Source: Pseudomonas sp. NFR16 (GTDB lineage: Bacteria; Pseudomonadota; Gammaproteobacteria; Pseudomonadales; Pseudomonadaceae). Taken from it: a stretch of DNA of 64,000 nt. Shown in pieces: positions 51,381 to 60,580 of this stretch. The number at the start of each line of letters is the position of its first letter. The first letter of the stretch is position 1. Location of the stretch: positions 124,001 through 188,000 of the forward strand of contig NZ_FNYJ01000001.1 in the NCBI RefSeq assembly GCF_900108875.1. Direction: 5' to 3'. The notes beneath the pieces were generated by a model, which made no database searches, was not told where the DNA came from, and worked only from the letters and a program-made list of their open reading frames with translations. Position numbers and translations under genes: made by a program.

Positions 51381-52619
51381 CTACCGGGTGGCCTCGTCCT
51401 CAACGACGGATGGCGGAGCACTCGACGTCATGGCTGCGCGCATGAAGTCTTCGATCAGCGGGTGCGGCTTGCCGGCGGTGGAGCACTGCTCGGGGTGGCC
51501 TTGCATGCCTTGATAGAAGACGTGGTGCGGCCAGGCCATGGCGTCGACGACCTGTCCGGTGGCGTCGGTCGCCGTGATGATCATGCCTGCTGTTTCGAGG
51601 GGGTCGACGAGGTCGGGATTGAGGAAAAAACGGTGGTTGCAGCGGATCACCGGATGGCTTTGAAAGCGCTGCTCAGTGGCTGCCACCTTGAAGCTCAGGC
51701 GACGATCGCCGAGGCGATGTTCCTCGAGGCCCGGCAAACCGGCCATCGGCACGAAGCTCTTGATGGGCGCGTCCGGCGCGGCCTCGGCCATGTTGGCCTG
51801 TTCAAGTCCCGGAAGGCTCTGGGCCAGGGCGGTCGTCATCGACTGCATGCCCAGGCACAGCCCGAGCACGGGTGTGCCCGATAGCAGGCCATGGCGGGCC
51901 GCACGGATTTGCCCTGGCACGTTGTTCATGTCCGAGCCGCCGGGCAGGACGATGCCGTCCACGTCAGCCAGCGCCTGTACGTCCAGCGATTGCGGATCGA
52001 CAAAGCGGACCTGCATCTCGAGGCCGCAGGCGTCGGCGGCATCGGCCAGTGCGGCGAGGGTCGCCGGATACACGTCCTTCTGATCCGCTTCGGCGCCGAC
52101 AAGCGCCACGCGCAACAGCGCCAGGTCCGACGCTGTGGACGGCCGCGAATCGACCTTCATCCAGCGTCCGGACGCGTCCCGGCTCCAGCGACCGTGAGCG
52201 GTAGGGCGGCCGTGCTGATCCTGCAGATACCATGAATCGTGATCGTCTCGGACCGTCAGATGACAGACCGAAACCCCGGCGGCCTCGGCTTGCTCGACCA
52301 GGGTCTGCAGCGTTGCACTCAACTGGTGTGCGTCATCCCAGGGGACGACCACGTCGCACTCACCGGCCCGGGCAATGATCGCCTGGGGATCGCTGGCCGC
52401 CTCGATCTGGCGGTCGGTCAGCCGTTCGTACCAGAGCAGTCCGCTTGGGACCAGCGAGCCGCTGCTCGCCACCATTTGTACGCGGTCAGCGCCTTGGGTT
52501 GAGTCGAACGCGATCGGCAGATGCATCAACACGGCATTCTGCGCACAGGCGACGGTGGCAGCCATCGCGCCATACAACGCAGGAGAACAGGGCGAATGAT
52601 GAACCAGCGTCAGTGTCAT
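51381..52619 (-). CDS. Class I glutamine amidotransferase, CTP-synthase-like C-terminus
   Basis: This 412-residue protein has a C-terminal class I glutamine amidotransferase domain (about 165-395): nucleophile Cys255 in LGLCLGMQSM, His375 and Glu377 in QGHPEQ, close to the glutaminase half of CTP synthase. The N-terminal 165 residues match no family I recognise. It should produce ammonia for a synthetase-like partner or act as a hydrolase on gamma-glutamyl compounds. The start at 52619 follows GAGGAG; an earlier ATG at 52694 adds 25 residues. It lies after the importer operon and next to a broken LysR gene that may once have regulated it. Confidence 0.8.
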   Translation of the reverse strand: MTLTLVHHSPCSPALYGAMAATVACAQNAVLMHLPIAFDSTQGADRVQMVASSGSLVPSGLLWYERLTDRQIEAASDPQAIIARAGECDVVVPWDDAHQLSATLQTLVEQAEAAGVSVCHLTVRDDHDSWYLQDQHGRPTAHGRWSRDASGRWMKVDSRPSTASDLALLRVALVGAEADQKDVYPATLAALADAADACGLEMQVRFVDPQSLDVQALADVDGIVLPGGSDMNNVPGQIRAARHGLLSGTPVLGLCLGMQSMTTALAQSLPGLEQANMAEAAPDAPIKSFVPMAGLPGLEEHRLGDRRLSFKVAATEQRFQSHPVIRCNHRFFLNPDLVDPLETAGMIITATDATGQVVDAMAWPHHVFYQGMQGHPEQCSTAGKPHPLIEDFMRAAMTSSAPPSVVEDEATR

Positions 52620-52725
52620 TGATGACTCCTCGGAAAAACCTGACCACAACAATGCTTGCATAGACTGTAGGTTTGCCGGCATTCGAGCTAGCATGTTTTT
52701 ATTGTTTCAAAAAAAAGTATTTCTT

Positions 52726-53569
52726 ATGGACACGCGTTACCTGAGCTGTCGTGGACTGCGGGTCGATCGTCGATGCCGCCCGTACAGAAGGCGTGACAGC
52801 TGCGGCTGTCAGTCAACGGATGCAGGTACTGGAGCGTACGCTGGGCTTTGCGCTGTTGTCCCGCGTCGGGCATTCCGTGAAAGCCACCGAAGCCTGCGTT
52901 GCCCTGTTGCCGCGGGTGCGTCATATCGTCGGGCAGGTCGCGCTGCTTGCCGGCGATGCCGACGCGAGCGGGTTGACTGGATCACTGCGCATCGGCGCCA
53001 TCTCCACCACGCTCGCCGGGCTTTTACCCCGGGCATTGCTGGAGCTGAGTCGTCTTGCCCCAGGCATCAAGACCTCGATCTTGCCCGGGACATCGCGCTC
53101 TTTGTACATGGCGCTGCAAAATGGCGAACTGGACGCCGCCGTGATCGTGGCGCCGCCCTTTGACCTCCCGAAAATGTTTCGCCTGGCGCCGCTGCACGTC
53201 GAAAAGCTGGTGCTGGCCTCCAAAGCCCCGCCAGGGATGAGCATTTCCGAGGCCCTGCAGAGCTTTCCCTACGTCTGCTACGAACCCACTTCCTGGGGCG
53301 GGCTGCATGCCAAACGCTATCTGGACGATAACGGTCTGGCGGTGACGCCGCTGTTCAGCCTGGACGGCCTTGAAGCGATTGCGGCCCTTGTCGCCAACGG
53401 CATCGGCGCGAGCCTGATGCCCATGTGGTCGGGACTTGAGCAGCTCGCCAAGGACTTCACCATCACGCCCGTCGGTGACGGCTACGACCGCGAAATCGTG
53501 CTGGTGACGCTCGCCCATACGGACCGGCCGCGCATGCTCGAAGTGTTGCTGCAGGCACTCGCCAAGTGA
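52726..53569 (+). pseudogene. LysR-family regulator with damaged N-terminus
   Basis: From GTG 52751 the frame encodes a LysR protein of 272 residues that lacks the first helix of the DNA-binding domain and begins VDCGSIVDAARTEGVTAAA. An ATG at 52726 encodes MDTRYLS, the usual start of such proteins, but in another frame. Restoring about eight missing bases near 52745 would yield the normal MDTRYL-S-F-VA-V-VDCGS run. The rest of the effector domain is intact. It is divergent from the amidotransferase gene. As it stands, the truncated protein is unlikely to bind DNA well. Confidence 0.75.
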
Positions 53570-53630
53570 TCGGTGCGTTGCGCGTGCCGCTGATCGCGAC
53601 GTCTCGCCTGGATGAAGGTCACGTATTGAC

Positions 53631-53650
53631 ATATCGATAAATCTCGATAC
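53631..53650. promoter_or_regulatory. ArsR operator-like site
   Basis: ATATCGATAAATCTCGATAC lies about ten bases before the start of the ArsR-family gene and matches the downstream perfect palindrome at 16 of 20 positions. Autoregulation is likely. Confidence 0.7.
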
Positions 53651-53659
53651 GATCGCGGC

Positions 53660-53962
53660 ATGGACCTGATCGAAATATTCAAAGCCCTCTCGAATCCCAC
53701 ACGCCTTCAAATCCTGAAAGGTTTGAAAGACCCTGTGAAGAACTTCCCCCCGCAGGATGAGGGTGACGTTCACACCGTGGGCGTGTGTGTCAGCAGTATT
53801 CAGGAAGGGATCGGACTGTCTCAGTCAACGGTCTCTGGCTACCTTGCCACCCTGCAGCGCGTGGGGCTGGTCGAGGTCAGGCGGATCGGTCAGTGGACTT
53901 ACTACAAGCGCAATGAAGCTACGATCAGTGCGCTTGGCGAGGTCATAGGGAAAGAGTTGTAA
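53660..53962 (+). CDS. ArsR-family transcriptional regulator
   Basis: This 100-residue winged-helix repressor has the ArsR fold: IFKALSNPTRLQILKGL, then the recognition helix in LSQSTVSGYLATLQRVGLVEVRR and a beta hairpin wing (QWTYYKRNE). There is a single Cys in GVCVSS, but the metal-binding CxCxxC signature of ArsR is not present, so the inducer is probably not arsenite; redox or electrophile sensing is possible. It precedes the oxidoreductase gene, and copies of its probable operator sit before both genes. Confidence 0.87.
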   Translation: MDLIEIFKALSNPTRLQILKGLKDPVKNFPPQDEGDVHTVGVCVSSIQEGIGLSQSTVSGYLATLQRVGLVEVRRIGQWTYYKRNEATISALGEVIGKEL

Positions 53963-53979
53963 GTTTTTTTTACCCTAAC

Positions 53980-53999
53980 ATATCGAGATATCTCGATAT
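53980..53999. promoter_or_regulatory. ArsR operator-like perfect palindrome
   Basis: ATATCGAGATATCTCGATAT is a perfect 20-base palindrome, located 25 bases before the oxidoreductase start. A 16/20 copy precedes the ArsR gene itself, so both genes probably share control by that repressor. Confidence 0.8.
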
Positions 54000-54023
54000 C
54001 CCTCTTTGTAGATTTGAGGATTC

Positions 54024-55001
54024 ATGATGAAAGCGATGGTGCTTAACTCATTCGGCGGGCCGGCCTCGTTCGAGCTGTGCGATGTGCCCAGGCCAGTGCC
54101 TCAGGCCGGGCAGGTGCTTGTGCGGGTCCATGCAACCTCCGTCAACCCACTGGATTATCAGGTTCGACGCGGCGATTATCCCGATCTGGTGCCGCTGCCG
54201 GCCATCACCGGGCACGACGTATCCGGCGTGGTCGAGGCGGTCGGTCCGGGCGTGACGGCGTTCGTGCCTGGCGACGAAGTCTGGTACACCCCGCAAATCT
54301 TCGACGGTGCAGGCAGCTATGCCGAATACCACGTTGCCGCTGAAAGCATCATCGCCAAGAAACCTGCTTCCCTCAGCCACCTTGAGGCGGCGAGCCTGAG
54401 CCTGGTGGGCGGTACGGCATGGGAAGCGCTGGTCGTGCGTGCGGCGCTGAAGGCAGGGGAGAGCGTTCTGATACACGGCGGCGCGGGAGGTGTGGGCCAC
54501 GTGGCGATCCAGCTGGCCAAGGCCATGGGCGCCAGAGTGTTTACCACGGTGCGCCAGGCCAACGCTGAATTCGTCCGCACTGCAGGGGCGGATGTGATCA
54601 TTGATTACGAGAAAGAAGATTACGTCGATGCTGTTCTGCGGGAAACCTCAGGCCACGGCGTCGATGTCGTGTTCGACACCATCGGCGGCAATACCTTGTC
54701 GCGCAGCCCCGACGCGCTCGCACAGCTGGGCCGCGTGGTCTCGATCGTGGACATCGCTCAGCCACAGAATCTGATGCAGGCGTGGGGCAAGAACGCGAGT
54801 TATCACTTCGTTTTCACCCGGCAGAATCGCGGCAAGCTCGATGAGCTGAGTGCACTGGTGGAGCGCGGCCAGCTGCGGCCCCAAGTGGGCGCGGTCTACC
54901 CGCTTGCCGACATCGCGCTCGCCCATGCCCGGTTGGAAAGCCCGAATCACGGTGTTCAAGGCAAGATCGCGATTGCTGTCGAGCCGTCGCTCATCGCGTG
55001 A
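54024..55001 (+). CDS. Medium-chain dehydrogenase, quinone oxidoreductase-like
   Basis: This 325-residue protein has an N-terminal GroES-like domain ([26 protein letters not shown]) and a Rossmann domain with [17 protein letters not shown] near residue 152. It lacks zinc-binding cysteine motifs, so it fits the quinone oxidoreductase/zeta-crystallin group. The ATG at 54024 or the one at 54027 may be used; GAGGA precedes both. It follows the ArsR operator palindrome and a monooxygenase gene begins 42 bases after its stop. Confidence 0.87.
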   Translation: MMKAMVLNSFGGPASFELCDVPRPVPQAGQVLVRVHATSVNPLDYQVRRGDYPDLVPLPAITGHDVSGVVEAVGPGVTAFVPGDEVWYTPQIFDGAGSYAEYHVAAESIIAKKPASLSHLEAASLSLVGGTAWEALVVRAALKAGESVLIHGGAGGVGHVAIQLAKAMGARVFTTVRQANAEFVRTAGADVIIDYEKEDYVDAVLRETSGHGVDVVFDTIGGNTLSRSPDALAQLGRVVSIVDIAQPQNLMQAWGKNASYHFVFTRQNRGKLDELSALVERGQLRPQVGAVYPLADIALAHARLESPNHGVQGKIAIAVEPSLIA

Positions 55002-55042
55002 ATGCAGCCCTTCATCCACCTGAATCGATTCCGAGGAACACC

Positions 55043-55348
55043 ATGATTTACGAGATCGCTTTGCTCCCCGTTCATCCTGATCGCATCGACACGTTCAGGC
55101 ATGCTTTCGCCGAGGTCGCGCCGTTGCTCACGCGTGCAAAGGGCTACATCGGTCACCTGCTCGCGCAGGGGATCGAGCGCCCTGAACACTTCAACCTGAT
55201 CGTGCAATGGCGGTCACTCGAGGATCACTCGCCAGGTTTCGAAGAGAGCGAAGATCATCAGCGGTTCATGCAGGGGCTGGGGCATTACTTCTCGGCGGAA
55301 CCGCAGGTCTACCACATCGAAGGCGCCGCTTTTTTCAACGGGGCATAG
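55043..55348 (+). CDS. Antibiotic biosynthesis monooxygenase-like protein
   Basis: This 101-residue protein has the dimeric alpha/beta barrel (ABM) pattern: IYEIALLPVHPDRIDTF, a central strand FNLIVQWRSLEDH and a C-terminal YHIEGAAFFN. Members include quinol monooxygenases that act without cofactors. It follows the quinone oxidoreductase gene and is likely in the same transcript, which suits a quinone-related stress role. The start at 55043 has GAGGAACACC upstream. Confidence 0.83.
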   Translation: MIYEIALLPVHPDRIDTFRHAFAEVAPLLTRAKGYIGHLLAQGIERPEHFNLIVQWRSLEDHSPGFEESEDHQRFMQGLGHYFSAEPQVYHIEGAAFFNGA

Positions 55349-55476
55349 GCTGCCCGGCAGCACCGTCTGCTTGCCTGATCCCGCCTGCGCGCGTGCAGCG
55401 CCTCAGAGTAATGAGCAAACATTGAGCAGGATCGGGATCACCCCCGCAATCACCTCGACGCCATCATTGATTGAGC

Positions 55477-55506
55477 AGCCAGCGCAAAGGTCGCTGGCTT
55501 TCTCTT
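55477..55506 (+). terminator. Intrinsic terminator
   Basis: AGCCAGCG and CGCTGGCT form an eight-base-pair stem with a seven-base loop, followed by TTCTCTT. It ends the ArsR/oxidoreductase/monooxygenase transcript and precedes the SDR gene. Confidence 0.75.
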
Positions 55507-55545
55507 ACTTGATGGACGTCGCAGGGCGGCGCAGGGTCAGACACG

Positions 55546-56304
55546 ATGACAGAGAAACGGGCAAATACGGTGGCGCTCGTGACGGGTGCCTCGAGCGGAA
55601 TAGGTCAGGCGATTGCGCTGGCGCTTTCCGGCACCGGTGCGAGCGTGGCATTGGTGGGGCGGCGTGCCGACCGACTTGACGCGTTGGCGGGCAAGATTCG
55701 CGATGCCGGCGGCACCGCGCTCAGCATCCCGGCGGACCTCACCTCCAGCGCAGACGCCGCGCAAGTCGTCGAACGCACGATTGAGGCGTTCGGCCGGCTC
55801 GACACGCTGGTCAACGCTGCTGGCCTGATGCTCAACGGGCCGTCGATCGAGTCGCCTCTGCACGAATGGGACCAGATGATCGACATCAACTTGCGTGGCC
55901 TGGTCTACATCACCAAAGCCGCGCTGCCGCACCTGGTTGCCGCCGTCGCGACCAGCCCGCGATCAGTGGTCGACGTGATCAATATCTCGTCCGTGGCCGG
56001 ACGTGTCGCCGCTGCGCAGGTGGCGGTCTACAACGCCACGAAGTTCGCGGTCACGGCGGCAACGGAGGCGTGGCGACAGGAGTTCACCCGACAGTCCGTG
56101 CGCTTCTCGGTGATCGAACCTGGCGCGACCGCCACAGAGTTGTTCGATCAGAAGTCAGGGCAGTGGGAAGGGTTTACCTCGATGTTCGGCGAGGTCGAGC
56201 GGCTGCATGCTGAAGACGTGGCCAATGCGGCGCTGTTCATCGCCACCCAGCCACGCCGGGTCGCCATCAACGAAATCGTCATCCGTCCGACCGATCAGTC
56301 CTGA
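55546..56304 (+). CDS. SDR-family oxidoreductase
   Basis: This 252-residue short-chain dehydrogenase has TGASSGIGQAIALAL, NAAGLM and the catalytic Tyr-Asn-Ala-Thr-Lys (YxxxK), followed by a C-terminal stretch with AINEIVIRP, typical of the SDR groups related to YdfG/serine dehydrogenases. It begins 40 bases after a terminator and so is probably a separate transcription unit. The downstream AraC gene overlaps the end region only in a longer alternative frame. Confidence 0.85.
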   Translation: MTEKRANTVALVTGASSGIGQAIALALSGTGASVALVGRRADRLDALAGKIRDAGGTALSIPADLTSSADAAQVVERTIEAFGRLDTLVNAAGLMLNGPSIESPLHEWDQMIDINLRGLVYITKAALPHLVAAVATSPRSVVDVINISSVAGRVAAAQVAVYNATKFAVTAATEAWRQEFTRQSVRFSVIEPGATATELFDQKSGQWEGFTSMFGEVERLHAEDVANAALFIATQPRRVAINEIVIRPTDQS

Positions 56305-56437
56305 GTTGGATCAGGCACAGGCCGTCACATGCGCCGGCTTGCGGGTTGCCTTCACAGGCGAGGAAAATTTGCTCGTCGCGCCGTCTCTCGGCACTCTAAA
56401 GAAAGTACCGCTTGTGAACGCCTCGGGAGACACGGGC

Positions 56438-57364
56438 ATGACCCCACATCAGGCAACGCATTGTCAGGAGGACACGTCGGCGGTTCGCTCCCGAATCGCC
56501 GCGACCATCGTCAGTTACCTCGACGGCCAGCAAGAGCGAGACACAACTGTCTCGGGCCTGACTCTGATTCAACGCACAGCCCCGGTTCCGGTGACCTCGT
56601 TTGTCTACGAGCCCTCGCTTGCGATGATCATGCAGGGGCGCAAGCACATATTCCTGGGACAAACGACCCATTCCTACGATGAGTCATTGTTCTTTCTGAC
56701 CTCGGTGGGGCTGCCGACGATGACGGAGGTGGTCGAAGCGAGCGAGGAGCGCCCCTACGTTTCGGTGCTTCTCAACCTGAACATGGCGATGATCAGGAGC
56801 GTCATCGCTGAGATCGCCATCCACGATCACTACCCCCAGGGCGGCACGGCCCAGGCTTTTGGGCCTGCCGATCGCCGGTTGTTCGAAGTCATGGAGCGGC
56901 TGATCAATATTGCCGTCGCCCCATCCGCCAATGTTTTTCTCGAAAACCTGGCCAAGCGCGAACTGTTGTATTACCTGCTGACAGGCCCTGCAAGCCAGCG
57001 CGTGCAGCAAACTGCATTGCTGGGCACGCAGGGCAACAAAGCCAGCAAGGCGGTCGAGTGGCTGCATCGACATTATGCCGCGCCACTGCGCATCGCCGAA
57101 CTGGCTGAGCTTTGCTCAATGGCCGAGTCGAGCCTGCACCATCGCTTCAGGGCGCTGACCTCCATGAGCCCGTTGCAATTCCAGAAGAATCTGCGCCTGC
57201 ACGAGGCCAGAAGGCTGCTACTGTCCCAGGACATCGACACGGCGACCGCCGCCTATCACGTGGGTTATGAAAGCGTGCATCAATTCAATCGCGAATATAA
57301 ACGCGCATTCGGCGCGCCTCCGAGGGCCGATATTCAGTCGGTGAAGCGCCTCGGCGCGAGCTGA
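56438..57364 (+). CDS. AraC-family regulator with AraC_N (YqhC-like) domain
   Basis: This 308-residue regulator has an N-terminal AraC_N domain (about 25-185; FVYEPSLAMIMQGRKHIFLG) and a C-terminal AraC DNA-binding region (about 195-300, with SMAESSLHHRFRALTSMSPLQF). Such proteins often activate nearby aldehyde reductases, so the SDR gene upstream may be its target. The ATG at 56438 follows GGGAGACAC. A longer frame beginning near 56207 lacks family likeness. Confidence 0.85.
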   Translation: MTPHQATHCQEDTSAVRSRIAATIVSYLDGQQERDTTVSGLTLIQRTAPVPVTSFVYEPSLAMIMQGRKHIFLGQTTHSYDESLFFLTSVGLPTMTEVVEASEERPYVSVLLNLNMAMIRSVIAEIAIHDHYPQGGTAQAFGPADRRLFEVMERLINIAVAPSANVFLENLAKRELLYYLLTGPASQRVQQTALLGTQGNKASKAVEWLHRHYAAPLRIAELAELCSMAESSLHHRFRALTSMSPLQFQKNLRLHEARRLLLSQDIDTATAAYHVGYESVHQFNREYKRAFGAPPRADIQSVKRLGAS

Positions 57365-57462
57365 TCGAACCGTCGTGCGCTTCGTCCCGGAAAGTGCAAG
57401 ACCGATCAAATACTTGATCCCTGATTTGATAACCTCATCCCCATTGTTCATGGAGCATGGTT

Positions 57463-58294
57463 ATGAGGAATGTGGAAAGCGCCTTGTGGTTCATCGAGCG
57501 TGAACTGGGCTCGGAGCTGGATCTGGGAAAGGTGTCTTGCCACTGTGGGATCTCTCCTTTTGCAATGTCCCGTCTTTTCGCACTATCGACGGGGTGGCCG
57601 GTCATGAAATATGTACGCGCCCGTCGCCTGACTCAGGCGGCCTTGGCATTACGCCAGGGAGCGCCCGACATCCTGCAGGTGGCACTGGATGCCGGCTATG
57701 GCTCCCATGAAGCCTTTACTCGCGCGTTCAGCGAGCTGTTCGGTATCACGCCCAAACGCGCCCGCGAGACCGGGCATGACCTTCGGCTGGTGCAGCCTTT
57801 GCGCATGAAAGAGATGAAACCGGTGACATTGTCCGAACCCCGTTTCGAAAGCAGATCAAGCTTCCTGATTGCAGGCCTGGGCGATCGGTTCACCTTTGAA
57901 AAGAACGAGGGCATCGTGGGCCTGTGGCAAGCGCTGATTCCTCATCTGGGTAACTTGGCGGGCCAAGTGGGTGGCACAAGCTACGGGCTTTGTTGTAATC
58001 CTGGCGAAGATGGAAGCTTCGAATACATCGCAGGCGTCGAAGTGTCTGCGATCGACGGTCTGCCGCCGCACTTCCGGCATTTCCGCGTCCAGGAACAGTA
58101 TTACGCCGTCTTTCGTCACTTGGGCCATCTCGACGATCCATCAGACCTTTTTCACCGTCTTCAACAGTTGGCTGCCTGAATCCAGCTATATGCTCGCGGA
58201 CGCGCCTGAATTCGAGCAGTACAGCCCGGATTTTGATCCCTCACAAGGAAAGGGCCACGTCGACATCTGGATTCCGCTGGTCACGGCAAGCTGA
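57463..58294 (+). pseudogene. AraC/GyrI-like regulator, frameshifted
   Basis: The first frame (ATG at 57463, GGAG seven bases before) encodes a short AraC-type HTH (LGKVSCHCGISPFAMSRLF, then the second HTH near GYGSHEAFTRAFSELFGI) followed by a GyrI-like effector domain; it runs out of likeness near 58130 at VFRHLGH. A second frame at about 58130-58294 continues with STIHQTFFTVFNSWLPESSY and ends normally. One extra base (or two missing) near 58133 joins them. Intact, it would be about 277 residues, and as written the last 50 residues are lost. Confidence 0.8.
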
Positions 58295-58387
58295 ACGTCA
58301 CGCGCTGGCGCCTTCATCCAGGCCTGTGAAGTTCAAGGCACGTCTTGAGTACCGTCGTCCCGTCGCAAGCCGTGGCTGCTGTTGCCG

Positions 58388-59281
58388 CTAGATCCGATGA
58401 TGCGCCACCAGAAAATCCACGAACAACCGCACCCGCGCCGGCATCGTGGCACCCCCGACGAACACGGCATGAATGGGCTCCTGGTCGCCGGGGTTCCAGC
58501 TTTCCAGAAGCGGCAGCAGATCGCCGCGTTGCAGGTCTTCACTGACGGTGAAACGGCCGATGCGCGCAATGCCGGCGCCGACTCGCGCAAGCTGCGCGAG
58601 CGCTTCGCCACTGCTGCATTCGATGTTGCCGCTGACCTGAAGGGAAAACTCTTTTCCGTCGCGCATGAACGGCCAGTTGGGTTCGGCACGCCGGAAATTG
58701 AAGCGCAGGCAGTTGTGGCGCAGCAGGTCTTCCGGTTCTTCGGGAATGCCGTGGCGCTGCAGATACTCGGGCGATGCCACGACCACCTGGCCGGTGTCGC
58801 CGATGCGTCGCGCGGTCAGCGGGCTGTCGGGCAGATGCCCGAAGCGGACCGCCACGTCGGCCTGGCCGCCGAGAATGTCCACCACTTCATCGCCGAGTGT
58901 CAGGTCGATGACGATGTTCGGGTAGCGGGCGCTGAACGCTGCCACCAATGGAACGATCGCCATCCGGCCGTGACCCAGGGCGGCGCTGACGCGCAACCGG
59001 CCTTTTGGAACGCCTTGGTCGGCGATGGCTTCTTCGACTTCCGCCATGTCGGCAAGAATGCGCATGGCGCCGCGCAGAAAGGCTTCGCCTTCGGCGGTGA
59101 AAGTGATCGCCCGGGTCGTGCGCAGCAGGAGGCGGGTGCCGAGGCGCTGCTCGGTACGCGCGATGATCCGGCTGACGGCCGAGGGTGTCAGGCCCAGTGC
59201 GCGTGCAGCGGCGGAGAGGCTGCCTTCCTGCGCGACAGTGGCGAACACCGCCATTTCACCTGACCTGCCATTGACGTCCAT
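58388..59281 (-). CDS. LysR-family transcriptional regulator
   Basis: This 297-residue LysR protein has an N-terminal wHTH (about 5-65; SLSAAARALGLTPSAVSRII) and an effector domain with the EGEAFLRGAMRIL linker. The start at 59281 follows AGGAGCACGA. It is divergent from an MFS transporter gene with a 94-base intergenic region and probably controls it. Confidence 0.87.
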   Translation of the reverse strand: MDVNGRSGEMAVFATVAQEGSLSAAARALGLTPSAVSRIIARTEQRLGTRLLLRTTRAITFTAEGEAFLRGAMRILADMAEVEEAIADQGVPKGRLRVSAALGHGRMAIVPLVAAFSARYPNIVIDLTLGDEVVDILGGQADVAVRFGHLPDSPLTARRIGDTGQVVVASPEYLQRHGIPEEPEDLLRHNCLRFNFRRAEPNWPFMRDGKEFSLQVSGNIECSSGEALAQLARVGAGIARIGRFTVSEDLQRGDLLPLLESWNPGDQEPIHAVFVGGATMPARVRLFVDFLVAHHRI

Positions 59282-59375
59282 TCGTGCTCCTGGCGCAAAG
59301 GTGATTGCCAAAAATGCCGTCTACCGGCTTCAAACGCTGGATCGTAGCATTGGCGGCATAGATAAGGAGCCTTCC

Positions 59376-60542
59376 ATGCGTATCAATCCACCACTTGTCG
59401 CACTCGCCATGGGTGCCTTCGGCATCGGCGTCACCGAGTTCGCCCCCATGGGCATGTTGCCGGGCATCGCTGCCGATCTCGGCGTTTCCATTCCTGCCGC
59501 CGGGCTGCTGGTCAGCGCCTACGCCTTGGGCGTGTTGCTCGGCGCGCCGCTGATGACCCTGACCACCGGCCGGATTCCCCGGCGTTATCTGCTGATCGGA
59601 CTCATGGCGATCTTTACCCTCGGAAACCTGATGTCCGCACTGGCGACCGATTACTACGGCCTCATGGTCGCCAGGGTGGTGACCTCCCTCAATCACGGCG
59701 CGTTCTTTGGCGTAGGTTCCATTGTCGCTGCCAGCGTCGTCGCCCCGGAAAAACGCGCCGGGGCGGTGGCCGCCATGTTCATGGGGCTGACCGTCGCAAC
59801 CATCGGCGGGGTGCCGCTCGCCGCCTGGTTTGGCGAATGGTTCGGCTGGCGCACGGCGTTCTGGGGCATCACCGGCCTGGGCGTGATCGCGATGATCGCG
59901 TTGTGGTTCGCGCTGCCCAACCTGCGGCTGCCGCAGAGCGGCGGCGCGCTGGCTGAAATCCGTGTGCTGGGCCGCGGCCCGGTGCTGGGCGCCCTGGCCC
60001 TGACGGTGGTGGGCTCGGGGGCAATGTTTACCGTGTTCACCTACATCGCGCCGATCCTCAGCAGCGAGGCCCACGCGTCCACCGCCTTCATCACGGCGAT
60101 GCTGGTGCTGTTTGGTGTGGGCTTGACGCTGGGCAACGTCTGGGGCGGCAAGGCTGCCGATCGCTCGATCGACCGGACGCTGGTCGTCTCACTGAGCGTG
60201 CTGATCCTCGTCCTGCTGGCGTTCACGGTGCTGATGCAATGGCCGCTGCCCGCCGCCGTGGCGATCCTGATCTGGGGTATCGCCAGCTTCGCACTGGTGC
60301 CGCCACTGCAGATGCGCGTCATGGAAGCGGCCAAAGACGCGCCCAGCCTGGCATCGGCGGTGAACATCGGCGCTTTCAACCTCGGCAACGCCATCGGTGC
60401 AGCGCTGGGTGGCGCCGTGATCAACGCCGGCCTGGGATACCCGGCGATCTCCCTGGCCGGCGCCGCCATGGCGGCGCTGGGACTGCTGATGGTATTGGCC
60501 TTCGCCTGGCGCTCCAGAACGGTTGCCGCAGCGATAGTGTAA
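59376..60542 (+). CDS. MFS transporter, DHA1-type exporter
   Basis: This 388-residue protein has about twelve membrane helices and DHA1 signatures (GVTEFAPMGMLPGIAADLGV in helix 1, GAPLMTLTTGRIPRR after helix 2, ARVVTSLNHGAFFG in helix 4). It is related to YdhP/AraJ exporters. The start at 59376 follows AAGGAG. The gene is divergent from a LysR regulator, the usual setting for an inducible exporter. Confidence 0.87.
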   Translation: MRINPPLVALAMGAFGIGVTEFAPMGMLPGIAADLGVSIPAAGLLVSAYALGVLLGAPLMTLTTGRIPRRYLLIGLMAIFTLGNLMSALATDYYGLMVARVVTSLNHGAFFGVGSIVAASVVAPEKRAGAVAAMFMGLTVATIGGVPLAAWFGEWFGWRTAFWGITGLGVIAMIALWFALPNLRLPQSGGALAEIRVLGRGPVLGALALTVVGSGAMFTVFTYIAPILSSEAHASTAFITAMLVLFGVGLTLGNVWGGKAADRSIDRTLVVSLSVLILVLLAFTVLMQWPLPAAVAILIWGIASFALVPPLQMRVMEAAKDAPSLASAVNIGAFNLGNAIGAALGGAVINAGLGYPAISLAGAAMAALGLLMVLAFAWRSRTVAAAIV

Positions 60543-60580
60543 CGAGAGGGCACCTGCGTTCCGGAGGTATCGCCCTGCGC

